NCBI GenBank assembly: GCA_946122785.1
Contig: CAMGYJ010000011.1
Coordinates: forward strand, 1,488,001-1,552,000
Direction of reading: 5' to 3'
DNA length: 64,000 nt
From: Linum tenue
Taxonomy: Eukaryota > Streptophyta > Magnoliopsida > Malpighiales > Linaceae
Shown here: positions 45,444-56,900 of the stretch, one piece after another
Numbering within the stretch: the stretch's first letter is position 1
Layout: the number at the start of each line of letters is the position of its first letter
Notes under the pieces: generated by a model
The model's input: the letters and a program-made list of their open reading frames with translations, nothing else
What the model was told of the DNA's origin: nothing
Database searches by the model: none
Made by a program: the position numbers and the translations under genes

Positions 45444-45757
45444 TTAGGGGTCGTTTAGAAGTTGCGATTGTTCAATAGATGTATTGTTGAGAATGCATGT
45501 ATAATATTATACATGTATTGTCGAATTTGATGCATTGTAGAATACAACGTTTGGTATGTGTGATTGTGTATTTCGTATCAGCTAAAAGCTGAGACAAAAC
45601 AATCTCAACAATCACAACTAAAAGTTGAGATATAACAATCACTCAAAATGAGTGATAGTTTCTGTCACATCTTAGAAACAATCCATGTATTGTTTCTGCT
45701 AAAAAAAAAACGATGCATTATAAACAATAACAATCGCAACTTCCAAACGACCCCTAA
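45444..45757. mobile_element. MITE with 29-bp TIRs, PIF/Harbinger-like
   Basis: The left end ttaggggtcgtttagaagtt and the right end acttccaaacgacccctaa are inverted copies over about 29 bases with one or two mismatches. The ggggtcgttt start and TA/TTA border are typical of PIF/Harbinger (Tourist) MITEs. The 314-bp element is non-coding. Confidence 0.75.
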
Positions 45758-46041
45758 GTCTCAAAGACAATTTTGATTGCGGGGACCGTTGAGATATATA
45801 ATAGACATTTTTGGCGGGATTTAAGAGGGAAAGGTGGCGAACTGGCGATAGGTGTCCTTCAAGTGGGCCGGATCAACCCTTTAGGCCCGTTAACTGTTGG
45901 TATGTGCGCACAAAGGCCCAAAGACGATGTTAATTGCTGCGGGTAATTTGATCAGCCAAATCGGTTTAGGCTAGGAAAGAGATGTCTGGCCGGCCTATAG
46001 TAATTTATATCCTAACTTGTCTTTCACATCTAATGGGCTAT

Positions 46042-46717
46042 TAGGGGTGGGCAACGGGAAACGGGTATTTGGGTATGCCCAAACCCGTCCCGTTTTTTGA
46101 GGGTTACGGGTACCCAAATACCCGTTATATTTGTTGCGGGATGAGATTTGGGATTATAAATCTCAACATCGGGTACCCGAGGGTTACCCGCTAATACCCA
46201 TTTGGATAGTTTGGGTACCCGTATTACCCATTATAATTTATCAAATTTTATTTAGGCACTTTAGCAACATCATTTTCATATACGTTCTTCTTGTATGTGG
46301 ACAATTTCATTTTCATGTCATGTACAATTTGATTTTAATGTAATCATGTTGACAGTGGGTTCTTAAAGGACATTAGCTTTGATTTTCATGTTGTTCTAAA
46401 GGGGCCAGTAACTTTAATTTTACTGTTGTTGGCGGTGGGTTCTTAAGGGGAGCATGGGTTATTTGGTTTATGGGACGCAACTTATGGTACAGTTTGTTTG
46501 AAGTGTAATTTTAATATTTTGTTTCAAAGTGATTTTGTAATTGTTCCTATATTGAACGGGTATAAACGGGTAGTTTGGGTACCAGTTATCCGTCCCGTAC
46601 GGGTTAATGGGTACCCGTACGGGTTTGGGATATGGGATGAACTTTGGTCTATAAATGGGATTGGGTACCCGTTTTAAACGGGACGGGTACCCAATCCCGT
46701 CCCGTTTTCCACCCCTA
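46042..46717. mobile_element. Non-autonomous hAT element, 676 bp, perfect 8-bp TSD
   Basis: The ends are taggggtgggcaacgggaaa and cgttttccacccctа-type inverted sequence closing at 46717. Flanks are tgggctat on both sides (46034-46041 and 46718-46725). Subterminal cgggtacccg palindromes are dense. The interior is non-coding. Confidence 0.92.
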
Positions 46718-47416
46718 TGGGCTATGTTAGGTGGGCTGGAAGTCCATGTAAAATGAGGACCAAAATTTGTCCGTCCGAGTACTATTGTGAAACCCTTACT
46801 TTATATTACAAAACGAAACAGTAAAATACATCGAGTTTAAACATTCTCGGGCCCGAGCTTTACATATATTTTTTTTTCAATCTTCAAACCATAATTTACA
46901 TTTTCATCACAGTCAAAACAGAAAGCCGGGGAAGTCCGCTTTATTACAAAATCCACACAACATAAAACATTTAAGGAGTTCGGAGTCCTCCGCCCACCTC
47001 ATGGCTTCCCTTCACGCTTGAGTCCCGATATCTACAGTACAGACCTTACTTCTGATCTTGATCTGAGGAAAAATGATGACGAAGGATGAGTCATCGCTCA
47101 GTGAATAAATTCTAAGCTCAGATCGACATCAATACAAAAACAGTATTGGGCAGAAACACCCTAGCACATAACAGGACTTAAGCTGTTTATTCTACCTTTC
47201 ATTCCACTGAATCAATCAAGTTCCCATATTCACAACTCATCACAGTCAAACACATACAACGTGTGATAGATAGAGGCATTTTGCTTATACAATTTCACTT
47301 TCAAATTTGCTAAATGATATACTCCTCGGGTAGTATAGTAGTGGAAGGCTGCAGGATAACCATGTACAGCCATCAGATAGCTGGAGTACCGCGGGACAAA
47401 ACCCCATCTGGTACAA

Positions 47417-47503
47417 ACAGGAGTGCACAAGGCACGAAACAGGAGTGCTCAAGGCACGAAACAGGAGTGCACAAGGCACGAAACAGGAGTGCTCGCACCA
47501 ACA
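47417..47503. repeat. 22-bp minisatellite in the solo LTR
   Basis: Four units of acaggagtgcacaaggcacg plus aa start at 47417, 47439, 47461 and 47483, alternating gtgcac and gtgctc. More diverged acaggagt units continue to about 47690. Confidence 0.85.
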
Positions 47504-48664
47504 GGAATATCGCGAGACACAACCCGGGCCGATACAAAAACAGGAGTCGCCACGGGATTACCCCAGCCCGGCTAACTGAACAGAACAGGAGTACCGTGGG
47601 TCGTCACCCAATCGGCACGGTGCGAAGCACGAGCGCTCAAACAGGAGTATCGTGGGGTTTACCCACATTGATACAAACAGGACACACTACTGTACCGAGG
47701 TATCATAAAACCTTTTTACTTATTCTTATGTATTCACCTCCTTTTTATTAATAGTTCACATAGACACTATAGGCTCAAAAGCATTCATAGTGCTTTTGCA
47801 CCCTCAGTCACCACATAATGGAAGGTAAGTTGAGGAGCTGACTCCGAGTTATTCAAGCAGAACAGGATTAGTAAGCCTAATGGCTTACTCCAAATCTAAA
47901 CAGACAAGACGGGTTCGCAAGTTCGAATATTTACTCATAATCCACACAATCAATCAACAAAATGTCTTTCCATATCCCATTCACAATTCATGCATTTCCA
48001 ACTTCATACCAAACGCAGATAATGAACAAACACAAATAAGCCATATCACATAGCCATATCATTTCCCATAAATTCCCATATTATACCGGAGCCTCTTCAT
48101 GACCCCGATATGTATTCGGGCCGCTTCATGACCCGAATACTGTGATTATGTTGAAGTAGATCTAAGATTAGAATCTACTCACAGTTTTGTCTTTACTCGG
48201 CTATGCCCTTGCCTTTGGATGAGCCCCCGGCTTGATCCTTACCTTTATATACAAATTTTCCAGGTTATTCAAGCACCAAGACACGTATACAATCATCATA
48301 ATCATGGTTGTGTCCATGCATGTCGATAAGACCACTAGGGAAGTCATACAACCGTACACTTTACCCTGCTTCATCATTTTAATCATTTCTCCCTTGATAC
48401 TTAACCAAATCAGTTGACTCTTGTTGCTACTGAAACTAGATTCATAGGGCTACAACATATCCAAATTTCAGACTATTTGGATCATTCGTTTGATCTCAGC
48501 AATCATTTTAACTTGACATTTCAAAACTGTCAACTACTTTCTTTTCACTTCAAAACCAACTCCCCCACTTCTAACAACTGATCCTGACCACTCGACCTCA
48601 AAACTACGTTCTGAACGGTCAATTAGAAGAAACACATATACTTAACATCATACCAAATTTCTAG

Positions 48665-49063
48665 AACGATCCAACGACGGATTCGCACAGGATCTTACCT
48701 CTAATCTACTGTCCTGCTACAGAGAAACAGTATCGCACCCCTTCTGTCCAGCGACTTTCCTCGATGAACCGGAGATCATATCGATGATCCCAACGGTCAA
48801 ATCGTAGCCAAAGAAATATGAAATAGAACCTACAAATCTCAGGACGATCCAACGGTTTGAGTGTCCGGAATCGTCTTTCTTACATACTGTCCTGCTACAG
48901 GAAAACAGTGTCGCACCCCTTCTGTCCAGCGACCTTCCTCGATGAACCAGGTATCATTAGGGTGATTCCAACGGTCAGATCGTATAATAAGAGGTGTGGA
49001 ACCCCCTCTCCAAATTTGAGGACGATCCAACGATGAACTTGATTAGGATCTTCCGATGAACAG
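48665..49063. repeat. 178-bp tandem duplication in the solo LTR
   Basis: Units begin with acgatccaacg at about 48667, 48845 and 49023. Two are complete and the third is partial. Each full unit contains actgtcctgctacag and cgcaccccttctgtccagcg. Confidence 0.8.
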
Positions 49064-49494
49064 ACTACTCTGTTGTTGGACGAGAATTGGCAGCCCCATA
49101 TCTTCTTCTTCTTCCTTACTTCCTCTTCTACTCTTCTGTTATAATTTCTGGATCTAATCCTTACTCTGGATCCTTCCTATTTCTCTAATTTGATGAGGAA
49201 GAAGGAAAGAAAATGGGAGTCGGTTTGGGGAAGAGGAGAAGAGAAGAAGAACAAATGATAGAATGAGGAAGAGAAGGGGAAGAGGGCAGATTTTTATCTC
49301 TCCAAAATCCTCCTTCAATCCTCCAACCTTCCATCCCTTACACTTAGGCTCCCCTACTTTCCTTTTCCGACAATTAAGTCCAAAAACACAATTATTCACT
49401 TCCTTTTCGGTTCAAAAGACCAATTTTTGTAACCCAATCACAACCACGTAATTATAACGTAATAATAGTACGAGGGCAGGGATGTTACAACTAT

Positions 49495-49804
49495 AATGTA
49501 AATAGCCGTTGTTAGAGACATTTCCCCGCCTCTTTTTCTCTTTCTTCTTCCTTCCTTCCTCTCTGCGACTCTGCGAGCAGCGAGATCAATCCTTCTAGTG
49601 ACTAAAACTAGAGCCAATGAAGATGAAATTCTGACTCACTCTCCCGTTTCTTCGATCAATTTGCAAACAATTTTGCTAGTCAGAGCTAACAGCATTTTGA
49701 TACAAAGGTTCGCTGTTTTCCTTGTTTCTCTGCCATCAACTGAATTCTTTCTTTGTTATCGAAGGATTCCTTCACCTTCTTCCATCTTTTCTTTCCTTTC
49801 CTTT
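49495..49804. other. Pyrimidine-rich, leader-like sequence
   Basis: A CT-rich tract at 49525-49570 followed by mixed sequence looks like a plant 5' UTR, but no coding exon follows that I can recognise. Confidence 0.35.
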
Positions 49805-50180
49805 CCAGATCCGCCGTTTTGATTCTTGAGAGCTTGAGTTCGAGGTATTGTCCTGCTCCGCCAATGTTCTTTCGTGTTGTTTTCCTTGTATTTGACGGGC
49901 GGCTTTGGTCTTACTCCTGCGTTCTGTTGATTGCGACTGGAAACAGAGTTGGATTTCTTTTGAATCTTTTCCTGATCCGCCATTTTCATTCTTGAGAGCT
50001 TGAATTCGAGGTAATATCCTGCTCCTCCATGGTTCTTACTTACTTACTTGTTGTTTTCCCGGACGTCTTTAGTCTAACTCCTGCGTTCTGTTGATTGCGA
50101 CTGGAAACAGTGTTGGATTTCTTTTGCTTTCTTTTCCAGATCCGCCATTTCGATTCTTGATAGCTTCGATTCGAGGGATC
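49805..50180. repeat. 166-bp tandem repeat, about 2.3 copies
   Basis: The phrase ccagatccgcc...ttgattcttgagagcttgag...ttcgaggta starts at 49805, 49971 and 50136. Each unit contains actcctgcgttctgttgattgcgactggaaacag and possible splice motifs (ttttccag before atccgcc, gaggta after). Confidence 0.8.
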
Positions 50181-50970
50181 AATCCTTTTTTACTTTGATG
50201 TTAGCTCAAAGTAGAGGTCTAATCGGATTCTAATCGGATTGCTTGATGATTCGAGCAACTTCTTGGACTGTTAAGATAAGACAATGGGAGTTGGACTGTT
50301 TAGTTAGGGTTTCACAGCTGTTCTAGTATTGGAATATGGAGTTGGTCTTAGCAGGCGTGTAGTTGAGACTTGAGATTGGAGTATGTATGTGGCGCCGGTA
50401 TTGTTTTGACTTTGAGACATTAGGCATTGTAAAAAATCAATCTTGGCAAGTTTGACATGGGGGCGAAGTGGAAGTTGTAGGAGGAGCAGAGCAGTAGTAG
50501 AGGTGCTTGCCCTGCCAACATGGTTGGGTTTTGGATTTTCATCTATGGATGGCAAAGATGTTGGGACTTTTAGGGGCGAGGGTATACGTACGATAGCCCG
50601 AGACCGGGTGACCAGGATTATGATAGAGTCGTGAACTACGTTCACTTTTCGTAAAGAATATTTCCACCCTCAACAAGCCTAGGGTTACAGAAAATTTCTT
50701 CGTAGGATAAAATTATCACCACTTTAGGTTCCAGGCTTAATACTTAAAGCATACTTAGAACTTTTTAGTAGGAAGAAGAATTAATTGTTGGTGTTGTGTG
50801 TCATTTGATATCCGGCCTGCCAAATTTATAGAACTAGGAAGAGGGCACGATTTCACAAATAAAGAGTCACAACTCTTCATGAAAAGTTGGTTGTTACGGG
50901 TTGCATGGTAACTGCCTTTACCCTCTGCCTTTACCAAAGGTTGCATTGGTTCATGCCAAACACCACATCA
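50181..50970. other. Unassigned sequence
   Basis: No recognised domain or element. The stretch tatacgtacgatagcccgag near 50581 is unusual in base composition but has no match I know. Confidence 0.4.
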
Positions 50971-52198
50971 TTCACGTGTGTTTCATCCACCAAAATCCAT
51001 TTGCCAAGCACAATGTTACCATGTAATTTGAATGTAATTCCATTGCCATGCAAATGGAACATTGTCCCAATCCAAATTCCATGCTATGTATATAATGGAA
51101 GGGATAAACTTTCCATGGTAGTACACCATTCCAGAACACGAATTTGGTTCATCTGGTTAGCTTGGTCGGATACGAACCAAATCGATCTAGTATGTTTAGT
51201 TCAAACCAATACAGGAATCCAAATGGAGAGTGGATAATTTTAAAAATTAATTTAACCAACTCATGTTGATCTTATTTTCACGTGTGTTTCATCCACCAAA
51301 ATCCATTTGCCAAGCAAAGTGTTACCCATGTAATTTGAATGTAATTCCATTGCCATGCAAATGGAACATTGTCCCAATCCAAATTCCATGCTATGTATAT
51401 AATGGAAGGGATAAACTTTCCATGGTAGTACACCATTCCAGAACACGAATTTGGTTCATCTGGTTAGCTTGGTCGGATACGAACCAAATCGATCTAGTAT
51501 GTTTAGTTCAAACCAATACCAGAATCCAAATGGAGGGTGGATAATTTTAAAAATTAATTTAACCAACTCATGTTGATCTTATTTTCACGTGTGTTTCATC
51601 CACCAAAATTCATTTGCCAAGCAAAGTGTTACCCATGTAATTTGAATGTAATTCCATTGCCATGCAAATGTAACATTGTCCCAATCCAAATTCCATGCTA
51701 TGTATATAATGGAAGGGATAAACTTTCCATGGTAGTACACCATTCCAGAACACGAATTTGGTTCATCTGGTTAGCTTGGTCGGATACGAACCAAATCGAT
51801 CTAGTATGTTTAGTTCAAACCAATACCAGAATCCAAATGGAGGGTGGATAATTTTAAAAATTAATTTAACCAACTCATGTTGATCTTATTTTCACGTGTG
51901 TTTCATCCACCAAAATCCATTTGCCAAGCAAAGTGTTACCAATGTAATTTGAATGTAATTCCATTGCCATGCAAATGGAACATTGTCCCAATCCAAATTC
52001 CATGCTATGTATATAATGGAAGGGATAAACTTTCCATGGTAGTACACCATTCCAGAACACGAATTTGGTTCATCTGGTTAGCTTGGTCGGATACGAACCA
52101 AATCGATCTAGTATGTTTAGTTCAAACCAATACCAGAATCCAAATGGAGGGTGGATAATTTTAAAAATTAATTTAACCAACTCATGTTGATCTTATTT
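50971..52198. repeat. Tandem array, four copies of a 306-307-bp unit
   Basis: Units start with ttcacgtgtgtttcatccac at 50971, 51277, 51584 and 51891. Copies differ at only a few positions (for example ccatttg against tcatttg, and single-base indels in gttacc). The last ends at 52198 and the array then switches to ccaaccacctcaaatcgg. Each unit is open in one frame for about 93 codons, without any recognisable protein feature. Confidence 0.95.
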
Positions 52199-52958
52199 TC
52201 CAACCACCTCAAATCGGTTTGGTCAGTCCAACCCCAAATCGATTTCACCCGGTTAGGGTTCAACCAAAGTTCCAACATTTACTGGACTACTGGGTCCATC
52301 TTACATATTCCTGAAAACCACTGGTTATTGGATCTTAAATCCGAATTATCAAAATCCATGGTTTTGCATGTATAATGATGTAATTATATAGTTAGATGAG
52401 AAGATTTTATCGATAGTGATTGAATTTGGTTATTTCTGGACTGCTCAATGATTTCAAGCATCTTTTTTGGATTGTTGATAGGATTCTTTACTAGTTAATC
52501 TTTGTTTTTACAGTGCTATACTAAGGGATTCTCCTGTCCTGTGTTATTCTGTCTGAATTGGTGATCTGTTTTTTATTATGTTCTAACATAGCTTTAGCTA
52601 CGGTTTCACCTCTATCTCAAGTCCTAGAAAAATATTGCAGAATGGAAAACCAAATGGTTCGTTCGTGATCAATTTGCACCGAGTCAACTGAAGAATGTCC
52701 TAGACAGAGCTAGGAGGAATTTGATCGCAAGTCCAAGTTGGTAGTCCCACTCCCACCTGTAAAAAAGCTGTAACGAAAATGTAATTAAATATTTTATAAT
52801 GAATTTAAGGACAACTATATATAAGATAGTACTAGAAAAATAATATGAGAGAGAGATATTGAATTTTCTTCTAACCTACTGACGGCCTAGTAATTGATTT
52901 TTATACTGGAGAAGAATGTGACTTTTAATATGGGGACTGGATATGTGGGAAAGATTTA
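52199..52958. other. Intergenic sequence, nothing recognised
   Basis: About 760 bp of AT-rich DNA between the tandem array and the PIF-like MITE. No gene is seen. Confidence 0.45.
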
Positions 52959-53842
52959 CGGGTCGTTTGCTTCATGGATTTGAAAAATGAGAGTTTTGGT
53001 AAAACTTGGGTTTTGGAAAACCATGGATATATGATGGATTTGGTGGCATTATGGATTTGACCAAGTATATTGTTTGCTTGTTGGATTTAATTATAGATTT
53101 TGTTTGAATAGATTTGTGGATATGAAATTCAAATTACCTTGTTACCCTTATCTTATCTAATTATATTTGTATATTATAATCCATAAATTTCATTAAAAAA
53201 ATCCAACGCATACAATGAAATTTTAAACTCTACCACTATGTGGACTAATAATTCAACAACAAATATAGAAATGTCTTATAGTTTTGCACTAATTAACAAC
53301 TCATCTAATAATGTACGCAATATTATATATCAATTGCAACCAATTGCTCGCTTTATTGCTACAACTCATCAACTTCTTGCTAACTCCCCGATTTTGGAAT
53401 CCGACAATCAATCAAATAATAATGCATTGAGCATAAGATGTTTATAGTTGAATCTAACAAATCACATATACATTCATATTTAAATAAACTATGATATTAC
53501 AAAACGAAATGAAAAATTCTCATATATATAAAATACGATATTATAAAAGTTTATAATTGCATGACCATTGAATTAAAGTAGGACAACTTTGTAATTAAAC
53601 TAATAAGTAAGGGTAGAAAGGTAATGTATCATCATGGATTTTAATCCATCACCCAAATCCCACCTGAAGAGGTGGAACTTCCAAGTCCGTGGGGTCCACA
53701 GATTTGGAACCCCAAAAGTGGCTGGACCCACAAAGTCCATCTCCCTAATTCCCTAAGGCAAACGATGGATTTCCGTTAAAGTCCATGATGGATAGATTTC
53801 CATGACCAAATCCATCACCAAAACCCTCAAGCAAACGACCCG
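52959..53842. mobile_element. PIF/Harbinger-type non-autonomous element, 884 bp, TTA TSD
   Basis: The ends cgggtcgtttgct and agcaaacgacccg are perfect inverted repeats, flanked by tta on both sides (52956-52958 and 53843-53845). The TTA target is the hallmark of PIF/Harbinger. Both subterminal regions carry repeated catggatttg/caaatccat words. A 69-codon frame at 53238 has no recognisable domain. Confidence 0.88.
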
Positions 53843-53939
53843 TTAGTATGGAGAGAAAAGGGAGATGGACTAGACTCTCATAGGCAAAGCGAAATACCAC
53901 CAAAGGAAACATTACACAAGTGACTCCCCAAAAAGAGAC

Positions 53940-56900
53940 AAGCTATGGAGGTGAAAATGGATTTAATGGATAGTGAGAGAGCTAAACGAGCACTTGTAGA
54001 AAGAGAAGGAGGATCGGGGCTACTAGAGAAGGACCATATTGAGAAGGATGATAAAAAAACAGGGGATGGACCAAACTAAAATGGTTGGCGATGTCGCAGA
54101 CTTTGGCGTAGACTAGAGCCGCCCATCCCAATGAACAACTTGAGTTATAATTATCGATGGTCGGGGAATCCCCTGGAAATTAGAAAGGTGGGACAATTGC
54201 TCCAACATCAAAACTCCGATATTGTCTTTTTAATGGAGGCAAAGAAGCAAAGTCACGAATGGGAAGCCACTATGAAAGAGTTAGGATGGGAGAAGGGACG
54301 TGGTGTTGGACAAATAGGCCGAGCTGGGGGATTATTTATGATGTGGAGACAGGATCTGGATGTAGTAGTGAAATCAAAATCAACAAACCATATTGATGTT
54401 TGCATAACAGATATGAATTTACAATAGAGGTTTACAGGGATGTATGGGTGGCCTAAGAAGGATAACAAGCAACACACGTGTGTTCTATTAAAGCAGCTGA
54501 GAGATATGGTATACATCCCATGGCTGGTGGGAGGAGACTTTAACCTAATCCATGGTTACGAAGAGAAGAATGGGTTGAATCTGCCAGATATGAACGAAAT
54601 GGAAATGTTTAATGAAGCCTTAGAGTATTGCAACCTGGAGGACCTAGGATACTATGGAAATCCTTTCACGTGGGACAACAACCACTCAGATGATACTTTC
54701 CTTGAAGAAAGATTGGACAGAATGGTAGCAAATGCTGAGTGGAAGGATTTGTTTCCCCATTTTAGAGTCTATCACCTGAAGAGATGTGGGTCTGACCATT
54801 CTCCTATTTCACTAAAATCTAAACTGGTAAATGATGAAGTCAGGTGGGGTTGGAGTTTTAGCTTTGAACCATTTTGGCAACGTCACGAGCAATGCAAACA
54901 GGTGATACAGGAGAGCTTGAATGAGGGAGGAAATATCTTTGTGATGGAAAAGATTGGCCATTTTGGGGAGAAGTTGTTGGGGTGGAGTCGAACAAAGTTT
55001 GGAGATTTGAAGTTCAGGCAAATTAAAGCAGAGAAGGCTCTCGAGAAGTTGGAGAAAAGATGTATGGATGCATTTGTTATTGTTCAAAGGAAGGCTTTCG
55101 AGAAAGAGCTTAATGAAATCATGCTTCAAGAAGAACTTATGTGGAAACAACGCTCTAGGGCGGATTGGCTAAAGGGTGGTGATAAGAAAACGAAAATTTT
55201 CCATAGGAAAGCCTCATATAGAAGAAACCGAAATACCATCCGGAAACTTAAAGCAGATGATAGGAACATCAAGGAAGGAAAACAAGAAGTGACCGGTTGT
55301 TTATCTAACTATTTTAAGTTTATTTTTACTGCAGGGCAGCATGGTGTTTCGAGACAGGTTCTAGATGCAACCCCTTGTAAAGTTACTCCGGAGATGAATG
55401 CAACCTTACTGAAGCCGATTCTAGCTGAGAGGTATGGGGTGCACTGGAAAAGATGGGTCCCTACAAGGCTCTTGGAGCTGATGGAATGGCAGCATCATTT
55501 TTTCAGAAGAATTGGAATGTGCTTGGGGAGGATTTGGTGAAGGAATTGTGGGGGTATATGGAAATTGGGGATTTCCCCTAACTTATCAACCACACAATGA
55601 TAGTTTTAATTCCCAAGAAGAAAGAGGTCAAAACTCCAGCTGACTTTAGACCTATCAGCCTGTGCAATGTCCTCTATAAGATTTTATCTAAAGTGCTTAC
55701 TAATAGGCTAAAAGGTCTATTCAATGAGGTGATTTCTGAGTTTCAGAGTGTGTTTGTACCAGGGAGACTATAACAGATAATGTAGTGGTGTCTTTTGAGT
55801 GTTTCCACTCAATGTATGGCATAATTCAAGGGAATAAAGGTTTCATGTCGGCAAAACTCGACATAACGAAAGCCTACGATAAAGTCGAATGGAATTTCCT
55901 AGAAGCCATCATGAAGTTGGGATTTGCAGAGAGATGGGTTGCCCTGATCATGAAATGCGTCACTACAGTATCCTATTCCATTTTTGTAATGACCATCAGA
56001 CCGAGACTTTCTATCCTATGAGAGGCCTTAGATAAGGTGACCCTATCTTTCCTTATCCTTTTCTTTTTATTGTTGAAGGCCTCTCGGGATTGATACAACA
56101 GGCGGAAAGAGATAAGAAGATAGAAGGGATAAAGGTGGAAGGTGGAGCACCCCCAATCACACACCTTCTTATTGCGGACGATAGTGTGTTATTCATTAGG
56201 ATAACAAAAAGGAATGTGAGAGCTTGAGAGACATGTTAGCCACCCATGAGCAAGAGTTTGGACAGAAAGTTAATCTCCTGAAGTCTGAAATAGAGTTGAG
56301 TCCTAATGTGCAAGAAGAAACTAGAGAGGAGCTGGCTAATATTCTTGGTATGCAGGTTGTGCCCTACCTTCCTGCAGTGATTGGACGACAAAAGAAGGCT
56401 GTTTTTAGCTACCTTGTGGATCAATTAAGGAAGAAGGTGAAACTCTGGAAGAACAACCTGTTGTCATACGGAGGAAAGGAAGTTCTAATTAAAGTTGTTG
56501 CTCAAGCTCATATAACATATGCTATGAAAGTGTTCCTGGTCCCACTAAATGTAATACATGAGATTCAGAGTTTGCTTTATAATTTTTGGCGAGGACAGAA
56601 AAACAGTGAGAAAAGGACACACTGGATTGGTTGACAGGAGCTTTGCACTCAAAATTTCAAGGGAGGAATGGGATTTCACAATCTACATGAGTTTAATCTG
56701 GCTTTACTTGGAAAACAGGTTCGGAACCTGATTCAAAATCCTAACTCTTTGGTTTCCAGGGTTTTGAAAGCTAAGCACTATCCTACAAGATCTGTACTTG
56801 AGGATGAAATGGGTTATAACCCGAGTTATGTGTGAAGTCTTATGGCAGCTCAGAGACTAGTTAAGGAAGGTTTGAGATGGAAGATTGGTGATGGATGTAA

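Larger units (their letters stand above)
46786..49489 (-). mobile_element. Solo LTR of a gypsy-type retrotransposon, 2704 bp
   Basis: On the plus strand the unit runs from tgtgaaaccc to gggatgttaca and is flanked by the perfect 5-bp TSD actat (46781-46785 and 49490-49494). No coding sequence or second LTR is present, so it is a recombination product. Read on the minus strand it starts tgtaacatccc, a common start of Del/Tekay-type gypsy LTRs, so minus orientation is preferred. It contains two tandem-repeat tracts (see 47417 and 48665). Confidence 0.85.

Noticed and set aside
47314..47751. 145-codon frame with HETGVHKARNRSA-type repeats
   Set aside because: It is the 22-bp minisatellite inside the solo LTR read through; 22 is not a multiple of three, so the repeat peptide is not kept.
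51263..52158. 93-codon open frames repeated in the 307-bp array
   Set aside because: They are identical because the DNA is tandemly repeated; composition and lack of any motif do not support a protein.
50971..52198. CRISPR-like array
   Set aside because: The 307-bp units have no spacers and the sequence is a plant nuclear genome.
53238..53447. 69-codon frame inside the PIF-like element as a transposon protein
   Set aside because: No Myb-like or DDE motif; Asn/Ser-rich composition fits AT-rich non-coding DNA.
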